From NCBI GenBank assembly GCA_030706685.1, contig JAUZOA010000028.1:1-56354 (forward strand): a stretch of DNA of 56,354 nt, read 5' to 3'. Positions 35,606 through 44,315 of this stretch are shown here, one piece after another (position 1 is the stretch's first letter; every line of letters begins with the position of its first letter). Below the pieces are notes generated by a model that was given only the letters and a program-made list of their open reading frames with translations, had not been told where the DNA came from and searched no databases. Made by a program: the position numbers and the translations under genes. Source of the stretch: Bacteroidota bacterium. GTDB lineage: Bacteria; Bacteroidota; Bacteroidia; Chitinophagales; Chitinophagaceae.

Positions 35606-36214
35606 TTACTGCGCAGCCAGCACTTTGATTACTATCTTTTTTACGGGCTTATTGCCACCCGGGGTAATATTCGGGCGGTGAGCATCTGATGGAAAAAAGA
35701 TCATAAATGTTCCGGCCGGAACATCATAGATTTTACCTGCACCGGAATAATTGGCCACATCTTTTGTCTCATCATAGTTTTTTGTAACAGCGAGTTTTGT
35801 AAAAGGGTATTTCCCCATTTTTTCCTCACCGTTGATCACACATTGCAAGTCTATGTATTTGCGGTGCGACTCCCACTGTGTCTTATCAAAATCTTTGGAC
35901 GGGTCTTCTGTTACAGTTGCAAACACATTAGTTCCGTCAATCGGGTACTTTCCGACTGCTAATGTTTTCAGATCATGCTCTTTTAGAAATGTAAAGGCTT
36001 TATCCCAGTACGTTTTATTGGCCTGGTACTGCCGGGCAAATTCCATTTTATCAATCGCTTCATGTGGCGTGAAGGCGGACCCATTCAGCCATTCCTTCTT
36101 ATCGAACCATTTTTTGGCCTTATGCTTTGTCCATGTTGTAGTTTGTGCGGCAGTTTGCAGCAATACACCTGAAAAAGCAAGTAACAATACGGGGAGCAAT
36201 AATCTTTTTTTCAT
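35606..36214 (-). CDS. YhcH/YjgK/YiaL (DUF386) family protein with signal peptide
   Basis: A 202-residue exported protein (signal peptide MKKRLLLPVLLLAFSGVLLQTAAQ). The body matches the EbgC/YhcH cupin-like family: 'ESHRKYIDLQCVINGEEKMGKYPF' and 'GTFMIFFPSDAHRPNITPGG'. Family members bind a metal and act on sugars; YhcH is tied to sialic acid catabolism and YiaL to ascorbate/sugar use. The exported location is unusual for the cytoplasmic E. coli members. Convergent with the T9SS type B gene, 47 bp apart. Confidence 0.85.
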   Translation of the reverse strand: MKKRLLLPVLLLAFSGVLLQTAAQTTTWTKHKAKKWFDKKEWLNGSAFTPHEAIDKMEFARQYQANKTYWDKAFTFLKEHDLKTLAVGKYPIDGTNVFATVTEDPSKDFDKTQWESHRKYIDLQCVINGEEKMGKYPFTKLAVTKNYDETKDVANYSGAGKIYDVPAGTFMIFFPSDAHRPNITPGGNKPVKKIVIKVLAAQ

Positions 36215-36449
36215 ACCGGCAAATTAATCAATTCAATTAATATATAAAGAAGCTCCTTTCACTAACCTGCAATTTGTTCCCTTCTTAATGCCGGTTTTTT
36301 CACATTTTATAAACATGGACAGGGTTATGGAATCGAAAAAGGCGATCTTTTTTCGATGGGAGAAAACGTAAACTTACTTTTAAAAAAGAGTACTTCTGAT
36401 ATTGTATAAAAAAGATAAATGAAGTTGTTTTGTGAAATATCGTGCTACT

Positions 36450-36656
36450 ATGGAACTAATGATGTACCTCGGAAACGACCTCGTCGAATCTGTTCCGCTC
36501 GATCTCGACAGGATTTCCAAACCAGGATACCTGGGCACTTTTAAACGCAACCTTAAGATAAAATACAAAGAGCTTATTCAGCAATCGCCCCAGCCGCCCG
36601 AGTTTTTGGTGATTGATCCGGTGCCGCAAACGCAGGGCAGGAAGAAAGATCGCTGA
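36450..36656 (+). CDS. Small conserved hypothetical protein
   Basis: A 68-residue protein, MELMMYLGNDLVESVPLDL followed by basic helix 'TFKRNLKIKYKELIQQSPQPPEFL' and a basic tail. It looks conserved within Chitinophagaceae by my memory, function unknown. A GTG 18 bp upstream is in frame; I prefer the ATG because the conserved-looking part starts there. Confidence 0.6.
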   Translation: MELMMYLGNDLVESVPLDLDRISKPGYLGTFKRNLKIKYKELIQQSPQPPEFLVIDPVPQTQGRKKDR

Positions 36657-37042
36657 GTCAATCCTGATGAAGCATGCACTGAAGTAACTGTGCAGAAAGT
36701 TTGTCTTTTCTTAGCGTGCTACTGCTATTTCTTTTTTATAAGAACGGTTAATTATACTTTTCATCTTCTCCCCGGCCGTGATAATCATTTATTTTATTCA
36801 GATGTTTCCGCTTTCCATTGTATAAACCCGGCCTCCCAAAGATTTTTTCCCGCAATGACCGAAGGCGAAGGGAATTGAAATAGTTTCCATGCTTTGCATC
36901 TTCGTTTTTGCGGGAAATTTTGCACCAGGAACGTTTCCTCCCGCATGAAGAAAGTCTTTCAAATGAAAATTTATTTTTCTCTTTTGATTCTCAGTAACTT
37001 TAAAAAAATATCTTTAGCTTTTTAATTCCTAAATGATTTGCT
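36657..37042. other. Gene-free gap before the oxidoreductase operon
   Basis: No convincing gene in 386 bp. The stretch is AT-rich near 36960-37035, with TATCTTTA at about 37009-37016 resembling a -7 box lacking its final G. An ORF of 62 codons at 36690 has no protein character. Confidence 0.4.
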
Positions 37043-38398
37043 ATGTCACAATCACGCCGGGATTTCATCCGGAAAACAGCCATCACTTCCGCGGGTTTTT
37101 ATATGGGCGCTTCCGCCTTCAGCGCTAAAAGTTATCGTAATATTATTGGCTCCAATGACCGGGTACGGGTGGGAGTTGTAGGCTTTTCCGACCGGCACCG
37201 CAGTTCCCATATTCCCTGTTTTATGAATCATTACAAGGAATTGAATTTTGACCTCGTAGCCGTATCGGATATCTGGAAAAAAAGAAGGGAGGATGGCGCC
37301 GCTATGTGGAAAGAAAAAATGCAGCATGATGTGGTAGCTTGCCGCAACAATGAAGAGATGTATGATAAAAAACTGGTAGATGCTGTGTTCATCAGCACTG
37401 CGGATTTCCAGCATGCACTACATGCCATCGAAGCCGTGAAAGCGGGTTGCGATGCCTATGTGGAAAAACCATTTGCGGAGACTATGGAAGATAACCGTGC
37501 CGCCTTAAAAGCCATTAAAGCAACGGACAGGATCGTACAGATAGGCTCGCAAAGAAGAAGCGGGCAAAACTATATTGCCGCCAATGAATTCATCAAGTCG
37601 GGTAAGTTTGGGGGCATTACCATGGTTGAACTGACATGGAACGTAAACCAGCCCGGCCGCTGGCGCAGGCCTGCCTTACTCGGCCAATTGAAAGAAGAAG
37701 ACACAGACTGGAAAAGGTTTCTCCTGAACAGACCTTCCGATTCATTTGATGTAAGAAAATACCTGGAGTTTCGTTTATTCTGGCCTTACTCTTCCGGGCT
37801 GCCCGGTCAATGGATGAGCCACCAGATTGACACAGTTCATTGGTTCAGTGGTCTGCAACATCCGAGGTCAGTCGTTGCCAATGGAGGTATTTATATGTGG
37901 AAAGACGGAAGAAAGAACTGGGATACGATGACCGCTGTTTTTGATTACGGCCCCGTGAATGACCCGGGAACCGGGTTCCAGGTAACTTTTTCTTCGCGTA
38001 TGCATAATGGCGACGAACATCCCGCAGAGATCTACTATTCCAACGGTGGTGAATTAAATCTCATCACAAATAAAGTTTCTCCCAAAGGTGGTTTGACAAA
38101 AAAGTTCGCAGATGAAATGAAAATGGAACCGAACTTATTACCCGAACTCAGTTTATCTGAAGCGGAGCCTGTGATAGCTTCAGCTAATACCGGGGGTGAT
38201 ATGCTTACCTCTAATCATATCCGCAATTGGATGGAATGCATCCGCAGCCGCCAGAAACCTCATGCGCCTGTTGAAGCCGGTTACAGCCATTCTATTGCAA
38301 CCATCATGACCAATGCCGCGGCGCATACGGGGAAAAAAGTATGGTTTGATGAAAAGACACAGGAAGTAATGGCTGGTGACAAACCATTTAAATATTGA
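37043..38398 (+). CDS. Gfo/Idh/MocA family oxidoreductase with Tat-type signal
   Basis: A 451-residue protein starting MSQSRRDFIRKTAITSAGFYMG, a Tat signal (RRDFIRK). The NAD(P)-binding Rossmann domain begins 'RVRVGVVGFSDRHRSSHIPCFMNHY' and includes 'DAVFISTADFQHALHAIEAVKAGCDAYVEKPFAETMEDNRA' with the conserved EKP (Lys is catalytic in the family). The C-terminal domain is a beta-sheet substrate-binding half. These enzymes oxidise or reduce sugars and polyols; an exported version is common in Bacteroidota and probably acts in the periplasm with tightly bound cofactor. The next gene follows by 11 bp, forming an operon. Confidence 0.9.
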   Translation: MSQSRRDFIRKTAITSAGFYMGASAFSAKSYRNIIGSNDRVRVGVVGFSDRHRSSHIPCFMNHYKELNFDLVAVSDIWKKRREDGAAMWKEKMQHDVVACRNNEEMYDKKLVDAVFISTADFQHALHAIEAVKAGCDAYVEKPFAETMEDNRAALKAIKATDRIVQIGSQRRSGQNYIAANEFIKSGKFGGITMVELTWNVNQPGRWRRPALLGQLKEEDTDWKRFLLNRPSDSFDVRKYLEFRLFWPYSSGLPGQWMSHQIDTVHWFSGLQHPRSVVANGGIYMWKDGRKNWDTMTAVFDYGPVNDPGTGFQVTFSSRMHNGDEHPAEIYYSNGGELNLITNKVSPKGGLTKKFADEMKMEPNLLPELSLSEAEPVIASANTGGDMLTSNHIRNWMECIRSRQKPHAPVEAGYSHSIATIMTNAAAHTGKKVWFDEKTQEVMAGDKPFKY

Positions 38399-38409
38399 AT
38401 TAGAAAAAT

Positions 38410-39462
38410 ATGATGCGTTATTCAGTAATATATCCCGCAGCAAGCATTGTTCTTTTATTATGCTTTTCAGTATCATTCGCCCAAAAGAAAGAAATGGTAA
38501 AACTTGTACCCTCTGTAAAGGAAAAGAAGATAGATATTTTTATCGGGGGAAAGCCCTTTACCAGTTTTCTTTATCCTGATAGTATCGAAAAACCTGTTTT
38601 ATATCCTCTTCATGCCGCCAATGGTACAGTGGTTACAAGAGGATTTCCATTGAATCCCCGGCCTGCCGATCCCACCGATCACCCGCATCATCTCGGCCTG
38701 TGGTTCAATTTCGAAAATGTAAACGGGTTGGATTTCTGGAATAATTCGTATGCGATTCCCAAAGAGAAAAAAAATTTATACGGGTGGATCAAAACAGATA
38801 AAGTACTCCAGGCAGCCAATGGTGAAAAAGGAATATTGTCTTATCATGCCAACTGGACGAACCAGCAAAATGATATTTTACTGGAAGAAACAACGCGGTA
38901 TGAATTTAGCGGAACGGCCCATCAGCGTATCGTAGACCGGGTAACCATTTTAAAGGCCGACAGGGATGTTTTGTTTACCGATGCGAAAGATGGATTGCTT
39001 GGGTTGCGGCTTGCGCATGAATTGCAAATACCGACAACAGAGGACCAGAAATTCACCGACAACAAGGGCAATGTAACGATTGTAAAAGGCGGAACCGACA
39101 ACATTCCCAACGGCACTTACCTGACCAGTGAAGGCAAACAGGGCAATGATGCGTGGAGCACCCGCGGCAGGTGGTGTAAAGTATATGGCAAAATGGGAGC
39201 TGATTCCATCAGCATTGCGATCATTGACCACCCGGAAAATCCAAACTATCCTACCTTCTGGCATGCGCGCGGCTATGGTCTTTTTGCCGCCAATCCATTG
39301 GGGGAAAAAATATTTACCAATGGCAAAAGTTTTAAGAACCTTCAGTTGAAAAAAGGGGAATCAGTCACTTTCCGGTTCAGGATAATCATTGACGAGGGAA
39401 ATAAGACAATCTCTCCCGGACAGTTGAATCAATCAGCGGATAAATTTTCGAAAATGAAATAA
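38410..39462 (+). CDS. PmoA-like (DUF6807) secreted protein
   Basis: A 350-residue exported protein (signal peptide about 1-24). The motifs 'YPLHAANGTVVTRGFPLNPRPADPTDHPHHLGLWFNFENVNGLDFW' and, later, 'NPNYPTFWHARGYGLFAANPLG' are characteristic of the PmoA/DUF6807 family. It is often found beside Gfo/Idh/MocA genes, as here with an 11-bp gap. The family is annotated by similarity to a methane monooxygenase gene name but has no known link to methane oxidation; a role in sugar handling is inferred from gene context. The His-rich 'DHPHHLG' is a metal-site candidate. Confidence 0.85.
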   Translation: MMRYSVIYPAASIVLLLCFSVSFAQKKEMVKLVPSVKEKKIDIFIGGKPFTSFLYPDSIEKPVLYPLHAANGTVVTRGFPLNPRPADPTDHPHHLGLWFNFENVNGLDFWNNSYAIPKEKKNLYGWIKTDKVLQAANGEKGILSYHANWTNQQNDILLEETTRYEFSGTAHQRIVDRVTILKADRDVLFTDAKDGLLGLRLAHELQIPTTEDQKFTDNKGNVTIVKGGTDNIPNGTYLTSEGKQGNDAWSTRGRWCKVYGKMGADSISIAIIDHPENPNYPTFWHARGYGLFAANPLGEKIFTNGKSFKNLQLKKGESVTFRFRIIIDEGNKTISPGQLNQSADKFSKMK

Positions 39463-39654
39463 GTACACAAGCTATTTCCTGCTTACACAGGGAGCCGGGC
39501 GCTCTTATTTACGAATATTGACTTATATCAAAGAGTTTATATTTTTTGTCTGTATGTAGCATAAAGTCTATTTTCATTCAAAATCCCGCCCCCCTGTATT
39601 ACTTCCCCGTTCTCTGGCAAATTCTTTATTCTTAATTTTTAAATTTCTTAAACA

Positions 39655-40395
39655 ATGAAGCAGTTCAGATTTTTGGCAACTTTGCTTGCTACAAGTATGT
39701 CTCTCTTTCTGCTCTCCTGCGGTTCGGGGGACAATGAAAAAAAAGCTGATGAAAAGACCAAGGATACTTCGCAGGTAAAACCGGCAGAAACAACTCCGGC
39801 AACCACCGCCCCTGCCAAACCGGCTGATCTAATGGTTATACAACACAAGGTTGCCAACTATGCCAAATGGAAGCCATTCTATGACGGCCATGATTCCGCA
39901 CGCAAAGCCAATGGGTTAAGCAACTACGTTATAGCCAGGGGAATTGATGATTCCAATATGGTGCTAATCGCTTTAAAGATGAGTGATATTGATAAAGCTA
40001 AAGCAATGGGCGGATCCCAGGAACTTAAAGACCGAATGAAAAAAGCAGGGGTGATCGGTGCGCCAACAATTAGTTACGTAGAGGAAGTAATGCAGGATAC
40101 AACAACTATTCCACAAGCAGCCCGGGTCAGGGTAACCCACAAAGTAAAAGACTGGGATGCCTGGAAAAAAGAATTTGACGACCATAAGCAAGCCCGTATG
40201 GATGCCGGTTTAATCGACAGGGTTGTCGGGCACAGTATTGGAGATAATCATATGGTGACGCTTGTTTTTGCCATCACCGATATGGCCAAAGCAAAAGCAT
40301 TCATGAAGTCAAAGGACCTGAAAGATAAAATGGCCAAGGCCGGGGTAGAAGGGCCCCCTACTTTCTTTTTTTATAACATAGTAGAAAAATATTAG
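39655..40395 (+). CDS. Lipoprotein with two tandem alpha/beta barrel domains
   Basis: A 246-residue lipoprotein with lipobox LLSC (Cys22) and a Lys/Thr/Pro/Ala linker (about 28-60). Two similar domains follow: residues about 60-145 ('LMVIQHKVANYAKWKPFYDGHDSARKANGLSNYVIARGIDDSNMVLIAL') and about 155-246 ('ARVRVTHKVKDWDAWKKEFDDHKQARMDAGLIDRVVGHSIGDNHMVTLVF'). The pattern H-x-V-x-D/N-Y/W-x-x-W-K is shared, and the order suits antibiotic-biosynthesis-monooxygenase/dimeric alpha-beta barrel domains. The two halves would form an internal pseudo-dimer. Function is unknown. Confidence 0.8.
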   Translation: MKQFRFLATLLATSMSLFLLSCGSGDNEKKADEKTKDTSQVKPAETTPATTAPAKPADLMVIQHKVANYAKWKPFYDGHDSARKANGLSNYVIARGIDDSNMVLIALKMSDIDKAKAMGGSQELKDRMKKAGVIGAPTISYVEEVMQDTTTIPQAARVRVTHKVKDWDAWKKEFDDHKQARMDAGLIDRVVGHSIGDNHMVTLVFAITDMAKAKAFMKSKDLKDKMAKAGVEGPPTFFFYNIVEKY

Positions 40396-40408
40396 TGAAT
40401 TATTAGTG

Positions 40409-40460
40409 AAGGCTGCCGGTGAACGCTACAAGCGGATGAATTTCACCGGCAGCCTTTTTA
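40409..40460 (+). terminator. Strong rho-independent terminator
   Basis: A 15-bp perfect stem, AAGGCTGCCGGTGAA (40409-40423) and TTCACCGGCAGCCTT (40442-40456), ends in a T tract. It follows the duplicated-domain lipoprotein gene. Confidence 0.9.
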
Positions 40461-40571
40461 TTAATCGCTGAAGATAAAATGCTGCGGATTCAAAACTATT
40501 GTTCATTTTTTTACCCGCTCTGCTGGTGATACAGATATTGTTGGAGTGCAAAGCAATACAATTGTCTTTTG

Positions 40572-41321
40572 TTATTTCACACGCACATAAACCAGTTTTA
40601 CATTTTTCCTTCCTGCTTCCCTCTCATCTATTTCAAATTGACCAAGACTCCTGATCAACGGCAATAATTTTCCAAAGCCGTAATTGCGAGGGTCAAAATC
40701 AGGGCGTTTCTTTAGAAGCAGGTTACCCAGCTCGCCGAGAAAAGCCCACCCGTTTTCATCGGCAATATCATTGACACTGGAAGTGATAAGACTTACCAGG
40801 TTTTTATCAGCTTTACTGATTATTTTTTCTTTTTTCCGGAGGTCGGCCAGTTTTATTTGTTTGGGTGATGCTGCTTCAGGCTGTTCCAGTATTTCTATAT
40901 AAATAAATTTATCGCAGGCCGCCCGGAATGCGGAAGGTGTTTTCTGTTCTCCCATTCCAAATACTTTCATGCCCGCTTCCCGTAAACGGGTTGCTAGTCT
41001 TGTGAAATCACTGTCGCTGCTTACGAGGCAAAAACCATCTACACGGCCCGTATATAATATATCCATCGCATCAATGATCAGCGCAGAATCAGTAGAATTC
41101 TTGCCGCTGGTATAGCTGTATTGCTGTACAGGCGTGATGGCATGATCGAGCAAGACAGATTTCCAGCCTGCTACATGTGGTTTGGTCCAATCGGCATAAA
41201 TACGTTTGAAAGTAGGCGAGCCGTACTTGGCGATTTCCTCGAGTATGCCGCTGACCAGGCGGTAAGGTATATTATCAGCGTCTATTAAAACAGCAAGGCG
41301 AAGGTCCTTTGCATTTTCCAT
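40572..41321 (-). CDS. NYN domain (LabA/DUF88-type) protein with C-terminal OST-HTH/LOTUS-like domain
   Basis: A 249-residue protein. The NYN (PIN-like nuclease) domain spans residues about 8-150: 'LAVLIDADNIPYRLVSGILEEIAKYG' with acidic Asp14 and Asp16, 'NSTDSALIIDAMDILYTGRVDGFCLVSSDSDFTRLATRLREAG', and 'TPSAFRAACDKFIYIE'. Residues about 175-249 ('SLITSSVNDIADENGWAFLGELGNLLLKKRPDFDPRNYGFGKLLPLIRSLGQFEI') match an OST-HTH/LOTUS domain, which binds RNA. It probably cleaves or processes RNA; targets are unknown. Confidence 0.88.
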   Translation of the reverse strand: MENAKDLRLAVLIDADNIPYRLVSGILEEIAKYGSPTFKRIYADWTKPHVAGWKSVLLDHAITPVQQYSYTSGKNSTDSALIIDAMDILYTGRVDGFCLVSSDSDFTRLATRLREAGMKVFGMGEQKTPSAFRAACDKFIYIEILEQPEAASPKQIKLADLRKKEKIISKADKNLVSLITSSVNDIADENGWAFLGELGNLLLKKRPDFDPRNYGFGKLLPLIRSLGQFEIDEREAGRKNVKLVYVRVK

Positions 41322-41540
41322 GTTTAAAAGGATTAGTTAAGGAAAGGTAATCATTAATTGGGTGAGGGAGCATGACGTTAAAACAGGCAGGTGCCGTTTT
41401 GAAAAGGGATCCCGATAGTCAATAGGAAGGAAATTTGTTCAATATTGAAATCTCATTATTCCTTCGAAACAGCTTGCCAATCGAAGCATCAGAAAATAAC
41501 CTGTCTGAAAGAAATTTCCCAATGCCCTCCTGACCAAAGT

Positions 41541-41590
41541 GAAGGACGTCATCCTGAGCGAAGGACGTCATCCTGAGCGAAGCGAAGGAC
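41541..41590. repeat. Tandem 19-bp repeat of the GTCATCCTGAGCGAAGCGAAGGAC type
   Basis: Two perfect 19-bp tandem units, GAAGGACGTCATCCTGAGC (41541-41559 and 41560-41578), are followed by GAAGCGAAGGAC (41579-41590), 5 bp from the end of htpG. The core word is a widespread intergenic repeat in bacterial genomes that is often wrongly translated as a peptide with HPERSEG. It should not be read as a gene. Confidence 0.75.
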
Positions 41591-41594
41591 AAAA

Positions 41595-43478
41595 TCAAAT
41601 CACTTCCACCGTCCTTTCCACAAATGCTGTAAGATCCGCTCCTTTCAGAAGTCCCTGCGCTAATAACGCCAGATCAAACGCCTGTTTGGCCATGGCGGTC
41701 TGTTGTGTTTCTTCGGCCTTTAATATTTTAGCAACGATCTTATGATTGGCGTTAACAGCCACCTTGTAGGAATCGGGCATGGCGCCATAAAAATTCATAC
41801 CCCCTCCCATCTTCGACATATCTTTCATTCTGCGCATCCATTCTTCCATGGTAATGGTGACCGGCATAGCTTCTGCAGGCAGGCTCTCTACCTCTACCTT
41901 CATACCCGGCTTATTGATCGCTTTTTCAAAAATCGCTTTCAACCGGCTGATCTCATCTTCCGTGAGTGTATGCCGGGTTGCATCTTCTTTTTCAATCAGC
42001 TTATCCAGTACATCAGCGTCTACTCTTTTCAACGAAGTTTTTTCCAGCTTCATTTCAAGGTGATGAATGAAATGGGTGTCAATGGGGGAACTCATCAGCA
42101 ATACATCGTACTCCTTTTTTTGCGCGGCCAGCACATAGCTGTGCTGTTGTTCGGTATCCATCGTATAGAGATATACCAGGTTACCGTTTTTGTCGGTTTG
42201 AAAGTCTTTTACTTTGGCATTATATTCTTCTAATGTATAATGTTCGTTGCGGGTATTAGTCAGCAGTAAAAAATCCTTTGCTTTCTCATAAAATTTCTCG
42301 TCGGAGATGGCCCCGAATTTTACAAACAAGCCAATGTCTTTCCATTTTTCTTCGTAGGCTTTGCGGTCCTTCTTAAAGAGTTCTTGCAGCTTATCTGCCA
42401 CTTTGCGCGAGATATAACTGTTGATCTTTTTGACATTGCTGTCGGCCTGTAAAAAAGAACGGCTGACATTAAGCGGGATGTCCGGTGAATCAATGACCCC
42501 GTGCAACAATAGCAGGAATTCCGGAACGATGTCCTTCACTTCATCTGTTATAAAGACCTGGCGGCTAAATAGCCGGATCTTGTTCTTCTGCATCTCAAAA
42601 TCATTCTTCAATTTCGGGAAATACAGTACACCAGTCAGGTTGAAAGGATAATCCACATTAAGGTGTATCCAGAATAACGGCTCTTCAGAAAAAGGATATA
42701 ATTCGCGGTAAAAACTGAGATAATCTTCGTCTTTTAATTCAGCCGGCGCTTTGGTCCAGATAGGGCTGGTGTTGTTGATGATATTATCAACTTCGATTGT
42801 TTTGAATTTTGGTTTGCCTTCTGCGTCCTCACCATCCGGTACAGACTCTTCTTTGGTGCCAAATTGCACGGGCACGGGTAAAAATCTTGCATACTTATTC
42901 AGTATCTCATTGATCCGGTGCTCTTCCAGAAACTCTCCTGATTCCTCATTGACATAAAGAATAATATCCGACCCTCTTTCTGTGCGACTGCCACTGGTAA
43001 TTTCAAACGAGGTACTGCCATCACATATCCAGCGTGCTGGTTCCGCTCCTTCCTGGTAAGAAAGTGTTTGTATCTCTACTTTATCGGCCACCATGAAGGC
43101 GGAATAAAAACCAAGACCAAAGCGGCCAATGATCTCATTGGCATCCTTGGCTTCTTTGAATTTTTCCAAAAACTCGGCAGCCCCGGAAAAAGCGATCTGG
43201 TTAATATATTTCTTGATCTCCTCCGCGGTCATGCCGATACCGCCATCCGAAATGGTAATCGTTCTCGCTTTATCGTCCACCGCTACTTTTATTTTGAGAT
43301 CCCCGAGGTCCTTATTATAATGCCCCAGGGAAGCCAGGCGCTTTATTTTTTGGGTAGCGTCCACGGCATTGCTTACCAGTTCCCTCAGGAAGATTTCGTT
43401 GTCGGAGTATAAAAACTTCTTAATGATCGGGAAAATATTCTCTGTATTAATGGAAATAGTCCCTTTTTCCTGTACCAT
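41595..43478 (-). CDS. htpG: Molecular chaperone HtpG (Hsp90)
   Basis: A 627-residue Hsp90 homologue. The N-terminal ATPase domain contains 'LYSDNEIFLRELVSNAVDATQKIKRLA', 'ISDGGIGMTAEEIKKYINQIAFSGAAEFLEKF' and 'IGRFGLGFYSAFMVADKVEI' (GHKL nucleotide-binding motifs). The middle domain has 'LNVSRSFLQAD', the catalytic-loop Arg region. The C-terminal dimerisation domain follows. It helps fold and remodel client proteins with DnaK. The ATG at 43478 is chosen; an upstream TTG would add only MFN. The gene is monocistronic, with a dispersed repeat just beyond its stop. Confidence 0.97.
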   Translation of the reverse strand: MVQEKGTISINTENIFPIIKKFLYSDNEIFLRELVSNAVDATQKIKRLASLGHYNKDLGDLKIKVAVDDKARTITISDGGIGMTAEEIKKYINQIAFSGAAEFLEKFKEAKDANEIIGRFGLGFYSAFMVADKVEIQTLSYQEGAEPARWICDGSTSFEITSGSRTERGSDIILYVNEESGEFLEEHRINEILNKYARFLPVPVQFGTKEESVPDGEDAEGKPKFKTIEVDNIINNTSPIWTKAPAELKDEDYLSFYRELYPFSEEPLFWIHLNVDYPFNLTGVLYFPKLKNDFEMQKNKIRLFSRQVFITDEVKDIVPEFLLLLHGVIDSPDIPLNVSRSFLQADSNVKKINSYISRKVADKLQELFKKDRKAYEEKWKDIGLFVKFGAISDEKFYEKAKDFLLLTNTRNEHYTLEEYNAKVKDFQTDKNGNLVYLYTMDTEQQHSYVLAAQKKEYDVLLMSSPIDTHFIHHLEMKLEKTSLKRVDADVLDKLIEKEDATRHTLTEDEISRLKAIFEKAINKPGMKVEVESLPAEAMPVTITMEEWMRRMKDMSKMGGGMNFYGAMPDSYKVAVNANHKIVAKILKAEETQQTAMAKQAFDLALLAQGLLKGADLTAFVERTVEVI

Positions 43479-43922
43479 ATTGAACAAGTATATTTAAAAT
43501 ATAAGATAGCCGCAAGGTACAAGAGCTGTTCCAAAGCCGGATAATTTGCCAGATTGACAGCATACTATTTCCCGGATTTCACTCCATTTTACAGGGAAAA
43601 TGGGCATCCGGCGGGAGTTTTGGTTCTAAAATTCTTTTGCGAACAGAGGGTATGGATCACGAAAAATAAGTACGGTACCGGGGGAATTTGAGCAGGCTAT
43701 ATTCAAAATAACCCGGTAGTTTGTAAGATAAAAAAGCCCCGGAAAGGTATTCGCATGGTCAGTACGGGAGGTAATTAGGGGGAAAAAGCTTTCATTGCTC
43801 ATAGCAACAATTGTACACTTGCCTAAGAAAAAAACCTTTCTCATCTTGTAATGTGTTTAAATAATCTATATTTGATGCCGGGAAATACAGAATACCCATT
43901 AACATTCTAAATCTAAAACAAC
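43479..43922. other. Divergent promoter region between htpG and the SWIB gene
   Basis: No gene in 444 bp. It contains the SWIB promoter (43846-43874). A 72-codon ORF at 43626-43844 on the minus strand lacks protein character. Confidence 0.5.
43846..43874 (+). promoter_or_regulatory. Consensus Bacteroidota promoter of the SWIB gene
   Basis: TTG (43846-43848), an 18-bp spacer, and TATATTTG (43867-43874), exact for TAnnTTTG. The ATG lies 48 bp downstream, preceded by an A-rich stretch and no Shine-Dalgarno, as is usual in this phylum. Confidence 0.75.
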
Positions 43923-44270
43923 ATGGCAAAGAAAACCGCAAAAAAAGCGGCTAAGAAAGCGGCTAAGAAGCCCGCCGCAAAAAAAACAGTAAAGAAAGCT
44001 GCTAAGAAAAAATCTGCACGTAAACCGTCAGCAGCATTTATGAAAGCGCTTACACCCAGCGCGGCATTGGCAGAAGTGGTAGGAAGTAAAGCAATTCCCC
44101 GCACTGAAGTGGTAAAGAAAATCTGGGTTTATATCAAAGCCAATAAGCTGCAGGACAAAGCCAACAAACGCATGATCAATGCTGATGCCAAGCTGAAACC
44201 TATTTTCGGCGGTAAAAGCCAGGTATCTATGTTTGATATGGCAAAGCACTTATCTAAACACTTGAGCTAA
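43923..44270 (+). CDS. SWIB/MDM2 domain protein with histone H1-like Lys/Ala tail
   Basis: A 115-residue protein. Residues 1-36 are a Lys/Ala repeat tail (MAKKTAKKAAKKAAKKPAAKK and onward) like histone H1 or HU extensions. Residues about 40-115 form the SWIB fold: 'FMKALTPSAALAEVVGSKAIPRTEVVKKIWVYIKANKLQDKANKRMINADAKLKPIFGGKSQVSMFDMAKHLSKHL'. In bacteria such proteins are thought to bind DNA and shape the nucleoid; in eukaryotes SWIB sits in chromatin remodellers. It has its own promoter and terminator and is likely well expressed. Confidence 0.93.
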   Translation: MAKKTAKKAAKKAAKKPAAKKTVKKAAKKKSARKPSAAFMKALTPSAALAEVVGSKAIPRTEVVKKIWVYIKANKLQDKANKRMINADAKLKPIFGGKSQVSMFDMAKHLSKHLS

Positions 44271-44289
44271 GAAATGAATTACCTGAATG

Positions 44290-44315
44290 AAAGGGCGCCA
44301 ATGGTGCCCTTTTTC
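44290..44315 (+). terminator. Terminator after the SWIB gene
   Basis: Stem AAGGGCGCCA (44291-44300) with TGGTGCCCTT (44302-44311), one G-T wobble, followed by TTTTC. Beyond it, 44316-44626 shows no gene. Confidence 0.8.

Noticed and set aside
36690-36878. 62-codon ORF in the gap before the oxidoreductase
   Set aside because: Composition is not protein-like, and there is no signal or motif.
41539-41745. 68-codon ORF with the peptide VILSEGRHPERSEG
   Set aside because: It is a translation of the tandem 19-bp repeat running into the antisense of htpG. The same repeat gives this false peptide in many genomes.
43626-43844. 72-codon minus-strand ORF between htpG and the SWIB gene
   Set aside because: No motif, no clean start signal, and low-complexity hydrophobic patches; likely chance.
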